A stretch of DNA of 41,294 bases from JANLYQ01 sp031365725 (GCA_031365725.1 JANLYQ010000042.1:1-41294), one strand, 5' to 3'; positions 16,685-25,486 are shown, counted from the first letter of the stretch. The notes: a model not told the origin generated them from the sequence alone. Numbers and translations are program-made.

Positions 16685-19600
16685 TCATCGGCACACCGTG
16701 CGGTAGGCGCCGAGGGGCGACAGGTAGGTGCGCCACTCCTCATGGGTGAGCTCGCGGCCGGCAAACTGGCAGGCAGCCCGCTGCCAGCGGCTCGGGCGGA
16801 GGTCCCACTCGAGGATTCCGCGACGACTCGGCTGGGTGAGCCGCAGCCCGTCCGGGCGGAGCGCGATCGACGGGTCACCGGAGGAGTCGATGGAGATGGG
16901 CTCGCCGAGCGGGATCCGGGCAGCGAGATCGACAAGGCGGACGCTGCCGTCCCTGCCGCGGGCGGCCAACAGCCGGCCGTCACGGCTGAAGGCGAACTGC
17001 TGCACGACCCCTGGCGTGCCCGGGACGGGCCGGCCGACGGTGTGCAGGTTCCGCGGCCGGTAGAAGCCAAGTCGTCCGTCGGAGCGGGATCCCACCACGA
17101 GCCCGCGGGGAGAGAGGGCGGCCACCGCCAGCTGCCTGCTGGCCAGCGGGCCTGCTGAGTCCGCGTCGTAGGTCGACACCTGGCCCCCGCCGCTCCAGAG
17201 CACCACCCGGCCGCCGGGGCCAAGAGCGCCGTCCCCTGAGCTGGGCTCCTCGTGGGTGCTGACGATCTCACCCGTCCGCACGTCCCAGGTGCGCCACACG
17301 GGGTGGACCTCCTCGGACCAGGCGAGCAACCGGCTGCCGTGAGCGGCCGTAGCGGTACCGAGCGGTGGTCCGCCGAGCCCGCTGTAGAAACCGCGGACCT
17401 TCCGGCCCGTCACCACGTCGAAGACGTTGGCCTCGCCGTCCTCTGTCCAGGCCACCAGCCGACCCGGCTGCTGGGTCCATACCGGCGCGACCCGATCACG
17501 CCCTAGCCGGTCGACGACGGCCGCGGTGCGCGCGGCGATCACCGTCATCGGCGGTCGGTTGTAGCTGGAGCCACCGCTGGAGATGTAGCGATCCGGTCCG
17601 CGGACCAGCAGGAGCCTGCCCCCTGCGTCGTAGCCGACGGGGTTCCCGGCGGCGCCCAATCGGCGGGTCACCGGTCCGGAGCCGTCCAGCTGCCAACGGG
17701 CCACCACCGGTTGCGTGTCGCTGAGCTCGATCAACGTGTCCTGGTCCGGTGTCATCAGCAGCGCCGACACCGCACCGTGCTGCATGTCGTAGTGGATGCC
17801 GGTGGGGTTCCCGGAGGTCAACGCCAGCGCCTCCACGGTCCCGAACCGGCCCCCGCACATCACCGCCGTCCTGACGACGGCCACGGCTCGGCACCTGCTC
17901 TCTCCCACGTCCGATGTCCAGACCGGGCGGCCGGTGGTGAGGTCCCACCGCACCACCCCGGCCGTGCCCGAGGACACCAGCACCGACTCGTCGTCGGAGA
18001 GCGCAATGGCGTTGTTGCTGGTCAGGTCCGGCGCCCCGGCGAGGCGGCGTACCTCGCGTCCGGTGCCGGGGTCGACGACGCGCAGCACCCCCACCTCCGA
18101 ACCTACGAGGAGCAGACCGTCGGAGCGGAAGGTGAGCGCAGCGGTGTTCCGCTCGCCGTCGTAGGGCACCGGTGCGGACCCGATCGGTGCCAGCACGTGT
18201 ACGCCGGGGGCGGTGGCCGTCACGTTCACCAGCTCGGGCAATCGCGTCCGGCCCTGCACGTCGTAGACCAGGACGACGCCGTCGCGGTAGCCGGACACGG
18301 CCACGAAGCGGGCGTTCGGGCTCACCGCGACGGCGCCGACGTTCATCGGCAGCCGGACGTCTGGCACCAGGCGCCGGCGGGTCACGGCGTCGAACACCGT
18401 CAAGGTGGCCCGGCCGCCACCCGCTGCCGGACCCTCCCACGACACCTCGGCCAGGACCGAGCCGTCCCGACTGAGGTCGATCAGTGCGCTCACGGGTGGC
18501 AGGTCCGGGGCCGGGAAGCGCGTCCGGGTCGCACCTGACTCGAGGTCGAGGACCCGCGCGATCCCGTCGACACCCACGGCGAGAAGGGTGCTGCCGTCGG
18601 GGGTGATCGTTCCCGAGGTCAGGGGGACGCGGTCGGCGGCGCTGGTGGCGTACCCGAAGCCGCTCAGCCCGGGGGCGGCGGTGAAGACCCCGAACAGGGC
18701 TCCGCGGGTGGCCGCGGACTGCGTCAGCCGGTAGGCCTGCACGGCGAGCAGCGCAGACACGTCCCGGCGCGTTGCCCGAAGCGCAAAGCTCTGTGCGATG
18801 AGCTGGTCGACGAGAGCAGCGCGGGCGGTCCGCGAGGACATCCTCCCCTGGTTCACCGCCGCGAGGGACGCGATCAGGGCCAGCACCAACGCGACGGCTG
18901 TGCCGGCGAGGGCGGTGCGCAACCTCCGGTTCTGCCTGACCTGCTGGCGGACGAGGGACGCGGCCTGCTCCGCTTGGGCCTTCGCGAACGACTCCGCGGC
19001 GTCCAGGAAGTCAGCCTCACCGGCCGTCAGCACCGGCGCAGCAGACCGACGCCAGTCAAGGGTCGACGCGAGCCGGGCTCCGCGATAGAGCTCGCTGTCC
19101 GGTCGGCCGCGGAGCTGCCAGTCCTCGGTTGCCACCGTGAGATGCCGGAGGGTGGCCTGGCCCGCGGCGTCGTCGTCCAGCCAGGACCGTAGCCGCGGCC
19201 AGGCCCGCACGACGGCCTCGTGCGCGACCGTGGCGGTCGCCCAGTCAGTGGTCACCAACCGGCAACGGGCGAGCAGGTCGAGCGCCTGTTCGCGCTCGGC
19301 GTCGCCTCTGAACGAGGCGAGCGTCAACCGGGCGGCCGCCGGCTCGCCGCCGGCAGTCAGCGTGACCAGTCGCAACAGCAGGGCGCGCACGGTGATTTGC
19401 TGCTCTCGCGGCAGCGATGCCCACATCCGCTCCGCGGACTGGGCGACGGCGCCGCGGATCCCGCCGCTCGCGCGGTAGCCCTCCACCGTCAGGACGCCGG
19501 CCTCGCGCCGCTCCCAGGTCTCGGCCAGCGCGTGCGAGAGCAACGGAAGGGCGCCGACCTCGCCCTCGACCTCGCGCACCAGCAGGTCGACCAGGCCGGC

Positions 19601-20890
19601 CTCGATCCGTAGCCCCGCCTGTCGCGCCGGCCCTTCGATGGCCGCCGAGAGGTCCTGGCTGCTCATCGAGGTGACCAGGTACAGCCCGCGCTCGACCAGC
19701 CGGGCCATGGCTGCCGACAGGGTGAAGCCACCGACCTGGTCGGCCCGGACCACGAGCAGCGCAGACCGGCCGGACCCGACCAGCGCGGCCACACCGTCCA
19801 GGAAGCCCCGTACGACATCGGTGTCCCTCCCGCCGGTGAACAACTCCTCGAGCTGGTCGACGACCACGACCAGGTCCCGGCCCGGTGCGGAAACCGCACC
19901 CGCCAGCGCGGCTCCGGGCTCGGCCCCGGGGGTGATGACAACGACCTGGTGCCCCGATCGCTCGAGCCGCGGGATGACCCCGGCGCGCACCAGCGAGGAC
20001 TTGCCGGACCCCGACGGGCCGGCCACCACCAGCAGCGACGAGTAGCGCAGCACGCGGACGCAGGCGGCGACCTCGTCGTCGCGACCGAAGAACCGGTCGG
20101 CGTCGCCACGGTCGTAGACGAGGAGACCCTGGTACGGGCAGACGCCGAGGTCCGGCGGCGCGGCAACTGCAGGGGCCGCCAGGGCGGTGTCGTGGGTGAG
20201 GATCGCCCGCTCGAGCTCGACCAGCGGTTCTCCTGGGTCGAGGCCGAGCTCGTCCTGCAGCACCCGGCGGGCCCGCCGCAAGGCTGCCAGCGCGTCAGCC
20301 TGCCGGCCGGACCGGTACAGCGAGAGCGCCAGCAGGTGCCATCGGGTCTCGCGCATCGGCTGCGCCGCCACCTGGGCGGTCGCGTCCGCGACAATGTCGT
20401 GACCGGCCGCGGCCCGTTGGGCGAGCTGCAGCTCCTGGGCTCCCAGCCGCAGCTCGTCCAGTCGGACCGCCTCGGTGCGCCCGTCGGGCCAGCCCTCGAG
20501 GTCGGGCAACGCCTGGCCACGCCAGAGGCCCAGCGCCGAACCGAGGACAGCGGCAGCGCGGTCATGCTCGCCGGCTGCAGACAGCGACCGGCCCCGCGCG
20601 ACCAGCGCCTCGAAGCGACGTACGTCGATCTCGTCGTCGGAGAGCGTCAGTCGGTATCCGCCGCTGGTGGTCTGCACGGCGTCGTGGCCCAGCGCGCGGC
20701 GCAACCGAGCCACGCAGCCCTGCACCACCTTCGGCCACGAGGGCGGCGGTAGCCCGCCCCACAGGGCGTCGGCGAGCTGCTCGGCAGAGAGCACATCACC
20801 GGAGCGGACCGCCAGCGCCGAGAGGACCACGCGGTCCCGCGGGGAGAGCAGCCCGACACCGTCCACCTGCAACGGTCCGAGCAGCGACAC
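16685..20890 (-). CDS. BTAD-type (SARP-like) regulator fused to STAND NTPase and beta-propeller
   Basis: About 1401 aa. Residues 1-90 form an OmpR-type winged helix (SPRDRVVLSALAVR; VVQGCVARLRRALG). The bacterial transcriptional activator domain follows (about 95-230). The nSTAND1 NTPase starts CPYQGLLVYDRGDADRFFGR with Walker A GPSGSGKSS (291-299) and Walker B VVVVDQLEELF. A hydrophobic segment (TAVALVLALIASLAAVNQG) near the middle precedes a C-terminal WD40-like propeller of about 650 residues with repeated 'SxDGxLLA' blades. The start is uncertain: GTG 20890 has a CAGGCT box 6 nt upstream, while a reading from 21028 adds 46 residues without similarity. It probably senses a ligand through the propeller and activates nearby promoters; the direct repeats at 20919-20978 are candidate sites. 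Confidence 0.85.
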   Translation of the reverse strand: MSLLGPLQVDGVGLLSPRDRVVLSALAVRSGDVLSAEQLADALWGGLPPPSWPKVVQGCVARLRRALGHDAVQTTSGGYRLTLSDDEIDVRRFEALVARGRSLSAAGEHDRAAAVLGSALGLWRGQALPDLEGWPDGRTEAVRLDELRLGAQELQLAQRAAAGHDIVADATAQVAAQPMRETRWHLLALSLYRSGRQADALAALRRARRVLQDELGLDPGEPLVELERAILTHDTALAAPAVAAPPDLGVCPYQGLLVYDRGDADRFFGRDDEVAACVRVLRYSSLLVVAGPSGSGKSSLVRAGVIPRLERSGHQVVVITPGAEPGAALAGAVSAPGRDLVVVVDQLEELFTGGRDTDVVRGFLDGVAALVGSGRSALLVVRADQVGGFTLSAAMARLVERGLYLVTSMSSQDLSAAIEGPARQAGLRIEAGLVDLLVREVEGEVGALPLLSHALAETWERREAGVLTVEGYRASGGIRGAVAQSAERMWASLPREQQITVRALLLRLVTLTAGGEPAAARLTLASFRGDAEREQALDLLARCRLVTTDWATATVAHEAVVRAWPRLRSWLDDDAAGQATLRHLTVATEDWQLRGRPDSELYRGARLASTLDWRRSAAPVLTAGEADFLDAAESFAKAQAEQAASLVRQQVRQNRRLRTALAGTAVALVLALIASLAAVNQGRMSSRTARAALVDQLIAQSFALRATRRDVSALLAVQAYRLTQSAATRGALFGVFTAAPGLSGFGYATSAADRVPLTSGTITPDGSTLLAVGVDGIARVLDLESGATRTRFPAPDLPPVSALIDLSRDGSVLAEVSWEGPAAGGGRATLTVFDAVTRRRLVPDVRLPMNVGAVAVSPNARFVAVSGYRDGVVLVYDVQGRTRLPELVNVTATAPGVHVLAPIGSAPVPYDGERNTAALTFRSDGLLLVGSEVGVLRVVDPGTGREVRRLAGAPDLTSNNAIALSDDESVLVSSGTAGVVRWDLTTGRPVWTSDVGESRCRAVAVVRTAVMCGGRFGTVEALALTSGNPTGIHYDMQHGAVSALLMTPDQDTLIELSDTQPVVARWQLDGSGPVTRRLGAAGNPVGYDAGGRLLLVRGPDRYISSGGSSYNRPPMTVIAARTAAVVDRLGRDRVAPVWTQQPGRLVAWTEDGEANVFDVVTGRKVRGFYSGLGGPPLGTATAAHGSRLLAWSEEVHPVWRTWDVRTGEIVSTHEEPSSGDGALGPGGRVVLWSGGGQVSTYDADSAGPLASRQLAVAALSPRGLVVGSRSDGRLGFYRPRNLHTVGRPVPGTPGVVQQFAFSRDGRLLAARGRDGSVRLVDLAARIPLGEPISIDSSGDPSIALRPDGLRLTQPSRRGILEWDLRPSRWQRAACQFAGRELTHEEWRTYLSPLGAYRTVCR

Positions 20891-20918
20891 GGCCACAGCC
20901 TGACTGTGCGCGGTCGTT

Positions 20919-20978
20919 GATACCGCGTCAACGGCGCCGATACCCCGCTGATACCGCGACGGGGGCGCCGCCGATACC
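20919..20978. promoter_or_regulatory. Four GATACC direct repeats, candidate SARP-type operator
   Basis: GATACC occurs at 20919, 20939, 20950 and 20973, giving steps of 20, 11 and 23 bp. Two copies continue as GATACCGCG, and GGCGCC precedes the second and follows the third. SARP/BTAD regulators are known to bind short direct repeats spaced 11 or 22 bp next to the -35 region. The first repeat falls where a -35 would lie for the regulator gene's CAGGCT box (20897-20902). The array lies between the regulator and the divergent secreted-peptide gene, so it could control both. Confidence 0.55.
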
Positions 20979-21039
20979 ACCGGGTCGCAGGCTGCCGCTG
21001 TCCGGCACCTCGCCGGGCACCACAGCACCGGAGGCCATC

Positions 21040-21282
21040 ATGAGCACCAGCCGAATCTCCGCCCGCCGGCTCGTCGTCGTTCTCGTCGCCGCGGCCCTGA
21101 CGGCAGCGTCGGGAATCGTGACCGCCGGCGCGGCAGCCGCCGACGGTCGTTCCGCGGCGGACGACTACGTCGCCTGGCTTGTCGAGAGGCACACCGCGAG
21201 CCAGCCGTACTCCCAAGCCGAGGACTACGTCCGCACCCTCGTGTTCTGGCACCAGCACCCGGACTGGAACCTCGGATCGTGA
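21040..21282 (+). CDS. Small secreted protein (80 aa) divergent from BTAD/STAND regulator
   Basis: An 80-aa protein with a clear signal peptide: MSTSRISARR, a hydrophobic core VVVLVAAALTAASGIVTAG and likely cleavage after AGAAAA near residue 33. The mature part would be about 46-47 residues, rich in Tyr, Trp and His (DDYVAWLVERH; VFWHQHPDWNLG), with no cysteine. The ATG has a GGAGG site 6 nt upstream. The 3' end is 6 nt from the convergent aroF stop. I do not recognise a family. Its position, sharing a repeat-rich control region with the STAND regulator, suggests it is that regulator's output or signal. Confidence 0.65.
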   Translation: MSTSRISARRLVVVLVAAALTAASGIVTAGAAAADGRSAADDYVAWLVERHTASQPYSQAEDYVRTLVFWHQHPDWNLGS

Positions 21283-21288
21283 GGTCGG

Positions 21289-22338
21289 TCAGCGCGCGGA
21301 CGGCGACGCCGTCTCGGCGGCGTTGGCCGGCCGCCGGCCGAGCAGCGGCGGCAGCTGACGCACGGCCGCAGCCAGCGATCGCAGGTCGTCGTCGACGAGC
21401 GCCTGGGGTCCGTCGCACAGCGCCTGCTCGGGGTGCGGGTGCACGTCGACGATGATGCCGTCGGCGCCGACCGCGATGGCCGCGCGCGACAGCGGCACCA
21501 CGAGGTCGCGACGGCCGCCGGAGTGTGACGGGTCGACGATGACCGGAAGGTGCGAGAGCCCGTGCGCCACCGGCACCGCACTCACGTCGAGGGTGTTGCG
21601 GGTCGCGGTCTCGAAGGTGCGGATGCCCCGCTCGCACAGCACGATGTCGAGGTTGCCGCGCTGGGCGATGTATTCCGCGGCCATCAACCATTCGTCGATG
21701 GTCGCCGACATGCCGCGCTTGAGCATCACCGGCTTGCCGCACTGGCCGACCGCCTGCAGCAGGCCGAAGTTCGCCATGTTGCGGGTGCCGACCTGCAGCA
21801 TGTCGGCGTAGGACGCCACCAGCTCGACGTCGTGCGCGTCGACGACCTCGGTGACGATCGGCAGCCCGGTCTCCTCGCGCACGTCGGCGAGGATCTTCAG
21901 CCCCGCCTCGCCCAGCCCCTGGAAGGCGTACGGCGAGGTGCGCGGCTTGTAGGCGCCACCGCGCAACAGGGTGGCTCCGGCGGCCTTTGCCATCTCGGCG
22001 GCCTCGAGGGTCTGCTGCGGCGTCTCGACCGCGCACGGCCCGGCAATCAGGGTGAAGGTGTCCGGCCCGATCGGCACGCCGCGCACCAGCACGGTCGACA
22101 TCTGTGGGTGGTTGGTGCGGCTGACCAGCTTGTAGGCCGCGGACACCCGCACCACGTCGGCCACCCCGGGCATGCCGCGCAGGTTGAGCCCGGAGAAGGT
22201 CTCGACGTCGCCGATCAGCCCGATGATGGTCCGGGTGACACCCCGGCTGACGAAGGCCTCGCCGCCGGAAGCCTCGACCCGGGCGACGACCCCGTCGACC
22301 TCGTCGGCGCTGGCGGCTGGCTGCATGACGACGACCAC
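21289..22338 (-). CDS. aroF: Class I (beta-type) 3-deoxy-7-phosphoheptulonate synthase
   Basis: A 349-aa DAHP synthase of the class I-beta group. Residues 1-70 form the ferredoxin-like regulatory domain found in Thermotoga/Bacillus-type enzymes (SRGVTRTIIGLIGD). The catalytic barrel starts IAGPCAVET and shows GGAYKPRTSPYAFQG, the QVGTRNMANFGLLQ strand, VMLKRGMSATIDEWL, the metal region LPVIVDPSHSGGRRD and ADGIIVDVHPHPEQAL. It makes the same product as the class II enzyme at 10982-12289, so shikimate flux may be regulated through two isozymes. The GTG start carries a TACCCT box 6 nt upstream. The product may be feedback controlled through the N-terminal domain, as in relatives. Confidence 0.94.
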   Translation of the reverse strand: MVVVMQPAASADEVDGVVARVEASGGEAFVSRGVTRTIIGLIGDVETFSGLNLRGMPGVADVVRVSAAYKLVSRTNHPQMSTVLVRGVPIGPDTFTLIAGPCAVETPQQTLEAAEMAKAAGATLLRGGAYKPRTSPYAFQGLGEAGLKILADVREETGLPIVTEVVDAHDVELVASYADMLQVGTRNMANFGLLQAVGQCGKPVMLKRGMSATIDEWLMAAEYIAQRGNLDIVLCERGIRTFETATRNTLDVSAVPVAHGLSHLPVIVDPSHSGGRRDLVVPLSRAAIAVGADGIIVDVHPHPEQALCDGPQALVDDDLRSLAAAVRQLPPLLGRRPANAAETASPSAR

Positions 22339-22344
22339 GCCACG

Positions 22345-22350
22345 AGGGTA
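22345..22350 (-). promoter_or_regulatory. Leaderless -10 box (TACCCT) for aroF
   Basis: On the minus strand TACCCT lies 6 nt before the GTG at 22338, without an intervening ribosome site. Confidence 0.5.
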
Positions 22351-22402
22351 CGGCGATGAGCGTGGCCGGCCATCCGCCGTCCGTCAGTCAGGATCGGCCC
22401 GC

Positions 22403-22494
22403 GGTAGCGGCGAACACACAGAAGGTGCCCGCAGCAGCCAGTGCCGCGCTCATCACGAGACGCGAGGTGGGGCTTCTGTGTGCTGGTCGGTACG
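22403..22494. repeat. Family-2 palindromic element, solo copy (92 bp)
   Basis: The arms are 22403-22424 (ending GAACACACAGAAG) and 22473-22494 (CTTCTGTGTGCTGGTCGG plus TACG). They match at 17 of 22 positions across a 48-nt centre. Length, arm length and centre length equal those of the two copies flanking the second DUF559 gene. It fills most of the 164-bp gap between the aroF start and the kinase stop, with no nuclease gene next to it. The outer part of the left arm is the least conserved. Confidence 0.85.
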
Positions 22495-22502
22495 CCGACG
22501 AG

Positions 22503-24485
22503 TCAGAAGACGTACACGGTGACGTTCTCGCCCTCGGGGAGCTTTTCGCCGCCGCCGGGGTTCTGGCTGCGCACGATGCCCGGGCCGCCGGGGACCTGGA
22601 TCACCGACGAGCCCAGCCGCAGCGCCGCCAGGGCCGTCTGCGCCTCGCCCAGCGTCTTGCCGCCGAGGTCGGGCACCACCACCAGCGGCGGCCCCTTGGA
22701 GACGACAATCGTGACGTCGGTGCCCTTGCCCGCGGTGCCCTTGGTGGCGGGCGGACTCTGGCTGATCACCGAGCCCTTGGGAACGGTGCGGTTGTACTTC
22801 TCGGTGGCCTTGGGCACCAGCTGGGCGGCGGTGATCGCGGCGCTGGCCTGATCGGCCGGCTTGCCGACCACGTCGGGCAGCGGCACCGGCTCCAGGCCCT
22901 TGCTCACCACGAGCTGGACGGTCTGGTCGCGCTTGAGCAGCTGACCAGCCGCAGGCACGGTCGAGATCACGGTGCCCTCGGCCGCCTTGTTGTAGCGCTT
23001 GACGACCGGGGCCACCGACAGGTGGTTGCCGGCCAGCATGGTGCGGGCGACGTCCTCGGTGCGGTTGACCAGCTCGGGCACGGCGTAGCGCTCCGGGCCC
23101 TTGGAGAGCACCACTGCGATGGTGCCGCCCTTGGCGATGCTGCTGCCCGCGTGGGGCTTGGTCTCGACCACGACACCCTTGAGCGCGACCTCGCTGAAGG
23201 CCTGGCCGGTGACGCGGACCTTGAGCCCGTCGGCTCGCGCCTTTGCCACGGCGTCGGCCTGGGCGAGCTTGAGCAGGCTGGGGGTGGTGATGCGGCTCAA
23301 CGGGCCGGCCGCGAACAACCACGCGCCGATCGAGAGGGCAAGCGCCAACAGCAGGATCAGCCCCAGCGCGATCGGGCCACGACGGCGACGCCGACGGCGC
23401 ACATCGTGCGCGGCCGAGGCCGACAGCGGTCCGGTGTCGCCGCGTCGGGCAGCGACCGCCGCCGCGGGCGCCATGCCCGCCGTGCCGACGAGAGCTGCTG
23501 GTTGTCCTGGCGGCGGCGTAGCCCCCGCCCGCCCGGTCGTCGTACGCGAGGTGAGATCGACGACCATCGTGTGGTCGGGGCCGCCGGTGGCCGAGCCGAG
23601 ACCCGGGCCGAGCGCGTCCAGCTCGGCGTCGGACATGGCCCGTCGGGCCGAGACGACCTCGTGGTGGAAGCGGCGCGCGTCCGAGGGCCGACGGTCCGGG
23701 TCGCGATCGGTCGCGCGGGCCACCAGGTGGTCGAGCTCCGCGGGGAGTCCGGCCACTGCGAGGGACGGCGCAGGCACGTCGTCGTGCACGTGCCGGTAGG
23801 CGATCTGGATCGCGGTCTCACCGTCGTAGGGCTTGGCCCCGGTGAGCATCTCGTACAGCAGGATGCCGGCCGAGTAGACATCGGAGCGCGGGTCGGCGAC
23901 GCCGCGGGTGACCTGCTCGGGGGAGAGGTAGGCGACGGTGCCCATGACGACCCCGGATGCCGTCGTGTGGTTGTTGGCCTCGCTGATGGCGCGGGCGAGC
24001 CCGAAGTCGGCCACCTTGACGTCGGCGTCCTTGTCCGAGATGAGGACGTTCTCCGGCTTGACGTCGCGATGGATCAAGCCGGCCTGGTGGGCGGCACCGA
24101 GCGCGGCGAGCACGGGCTCGAGCACGTCGAGCGCCTGCCGGGGGCTGAGCCGGCGCTCTCGGCGGATCAGGTCGCGCAGGGTCTGCCCGCGGACGAGCTC
24201 CATCGCCAGGAAGACGTGTCCCTGGTCGGCGCCCTGGTCGTAGACCGCGACCACGTTGGGGTGGGAGAGCCGGGCGGCCGCGTGCGCCTCGCGGATGAAG
24301 CGGGACACGAACTCGTCGTCGTCGGCGAGGCTTGCATGCATGACTTTCAGCGCGATCGTGCGGTCCAGCCGACTGTCGTGAGCCTCGTAGACCACAGCCA
24401 TGCCACCGCGCGCCAGGCGCCGTCCGACCCGGTAGCGCCCGTCGAGCAGGCGACCGACCAGAGGGTCGCTGACGGTCGTGTCCAC
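22503..24485 (-). CDS. PASTA-domain Ser/Thr protein kinase (PknB/PknL type)
   Basis: A 660-aa membrane kinase. The Hanks domain (about 18-280) has the glycine loop GRRLARGGMAVVYE, catalytic Lys47, HRDVKPEN with Asp141, the DFG Asp160, and an activation loop with candidate phospho-Thr residues (NNHTTASGVVMGTVAYLSPE). A juxtamembrane Pro/Ala linker and an Arg-rich stop (RRRRRRRGP) precede one membrane helix at about 370-388. The outer part holds four PASTA repeats, which in this family bind muropeptides or lipid II. Synteny with M. tuberculosis pknL (next to Rv2175c and aroG) supports a PknL-like role. The GTG start has a TAGACT box 6 nt upstream. Probable substrates include the Rv2175c-like protein at 26155-26613. 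Confidence 0.93.
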   Translation of the reverse strand: MDTTVSDPLVGRLLDGRYRVGRRLARGGMAVVYEAHDSRLDRTIALKVMHASLADDDEFVSRFIREAHAAARLSHPNVVAVYDQGADQGHVFLAMELVRGQTLRDLIRRERRLSPRQALDVLEPVLAALGAAHQAGLIHRDVKPENVLISDKDADVKVADFGLARAISEANNHTTASGVVMGTVAYLSPEQVTRGVADPRSDVYSAGILLYEMLTGAKPYDGETAIQIAYRHVHDDVPAPSLAVAGLPAELDHLVARATDRDPDRRPSDARRFHHEVVSARRAMSDAELDALGPGLGSATGGPDHTMVVDLTSRTTTGRAGATPPPGQPAALVGTAGMAPAAAVAARRGDTGPLSASAAHDVRRRRRRRGPIALGLILLLALALSIGAWLFAAGPLSRITTPSLLKLAQADAVAKARADGLKVRVTGQAFSEVALKGVVVETKPHAGSSIAKGGTIAVVLSKGPERYAVPELVNRTEDVARTMLAGNHLSVAPVVKRYNKAAEGTVISTVPAAGQLLKRDQTVQLVVSKGLEPVPLPDVVGKPADQASAAITAAQLVPKATEKYNRTVPKGSVISQSPPATKGTAGKGTDVTIVVSKGPPLVVVPDLGGKTLGEAQTALAALRLGSSVIQVPGGPGIVRSQNPGGGEKLPEGENVTVYVF

Positions 24486-24491
24486 GCGAGG

Positions 24492-24497
24492 AGTCTA
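24492..24497 (-). promoter_or_regulatory. Leaderless -10 box (TAGACT) for PASTA kinase gene
   Basis: On the minus strand TAGACT is followed after 6 nt by the GTG at 24485. It sits in the 56-bp gap after the LysM gene. Confidence 0.5.
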
Positions 24498-24541
24498 CGG
24501 GGGAGGCTGCCTCGGGCCCGGTTCTGACGCGCTGCCCACGC

Positions 24542-25486
24542 TCAGCGGAAGCGCGCCCGGAGTGCCATGACGTTGTCGACGTATCGCTTGGTGTCGGGGA
24601 ACATGCCGTGCGCCCGCACTGAGGCCAGGCCCTGGTAGTAGCCGGCCACTGCCTGGCGTTCGCTGCTCGCGGAGTGGGTCAGGACGCGCAGCAGGACGAC
24701 GCCGGTGGTGGCGTTGTCGTGGGCGTTCAGCGGGTCGAGCCGGCGACCGACGACACCCGAGATCCAGTCCGAGGTGGCCGGCAGGACCTGCATCGCCCCG
24801 ACCGCGTCGGCCACGGACACGACGCCCATGTTCCAACCGGACTCCTGATAGCTCACGGCGAGGGCCAGCGAGGGGCTCACGCCGTTGGCGCGGGCGCTGG
24901 CGGCAATGATCGCGCGCATGCCGTCGCGGCTGGGGAGCCCGCGGGTGCCCAGCGCCGCGCGGTGCCGTGCGGCGGACCCCACGACCGCCGAGGAGTACGT
25001 GCGACCAGCGAAGGTGTTGCCGGGGTTGGCGGTGGCATGGCTGCGGCTGCTGCCGGTGGTCCCGCCGTGGCCGCGGGGGATGCGCAGTGTCTGACCGAGG
25101 AGCACGAGGTTGTTGCGGGGGAGGCGGTTGGCCCGGGCGATGACCGACTGCGCGACGCCGTAGCGAGCGGCGATGCCCGACAGCGTGTCGCCTGCAACGA
25201 CCTTGTGGAAGTCGGTCGACGAGCCGCCGGTCGTGCTGGCCGTCGTGGCTCCCGGCACCCGCAACGAGGACCCGGCGTAGATGAGGTTGCCGTTGCCCGG
25301 CAGATGGTTGGCTTGCACCAGCCGCGCGACAGTCGTGTGGTACCTCGCGGCGATGCTCGAGAGCGTGTCGCCGGACCTGATCGTGTAGAGGCCCCACCCG
25401 GGGGAGCCTGCGGTCACGAGGGCGGCGACGAGGACCGGGGCACCGAGGTTGCGGGCCCAGCGGACGGCGGTCGGCAGGTGGCGCAT
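24542..25486 (-). CDS. Secreted LysM-domain lytic transglycosylase
   Basis: A 314-aa exported peptidoglycan-active protein. The N-terminus (RHLPTAVRWARNLGAPVLVAALVTAGS) is a signal peptide. Two LysM repeats follow at about 33-78 (LYTIRSGDTLSSIAARYH) and 93-138 (HKVVAGDTLSGIAARYG). After a Gly/Ser/Thr linker, the C-terminal SLT (lysozyme-like) domain shows ALAVSYQESGWNMGVVS with the catalytic Glu, ADAVGAMQVLP and the terminal GYYQGLASVRAHGMFPDTKRYVDNVM. It would bind and cleave the glycan strands. It sits immediately upstream of, and on the same strand as, the PASTA kinase gene, which suits a cell-wall module. A 5' leader of about 150 nt contains an ACGGTCG/CGACCGT inverted repeat. Confidence 0.92.
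   Translation of the reverse strand: MRHLPTAVRWARNLGAPVLVAALVTAGSPGWGLYTIRSGDTLSSIAARYHTTVARLVQANHLPGNGNLIYAGSSLRVPGATTASTTGGSSTDFHKVVAGDTLSGIAARYGVAQSVIARANRLPRNNLVLLGQTLRIPRGHGGTTGSSRSHATANPGNTFAGRTYSSAVVGSAARHRAALGTRGLPSRDGMRAIIAASARANGVSPSLALAVSYQESGWNMGVVSVADAVGAMQVLPATSDWISGVVGRRLDPLNAHDNATTGVVLLRVLTHSASSERQAVAGYYQGLASVRAHGMFPDTKRYVDNVMALRARFR

Noticed and set aside
22356..24527. 723-aa plus-strand open frame
   Set aside because: It is antisense to the PASTA kinase, whose protein has clear domains; the frame is a GC-rich shadow that also reads through the solo palindrome.
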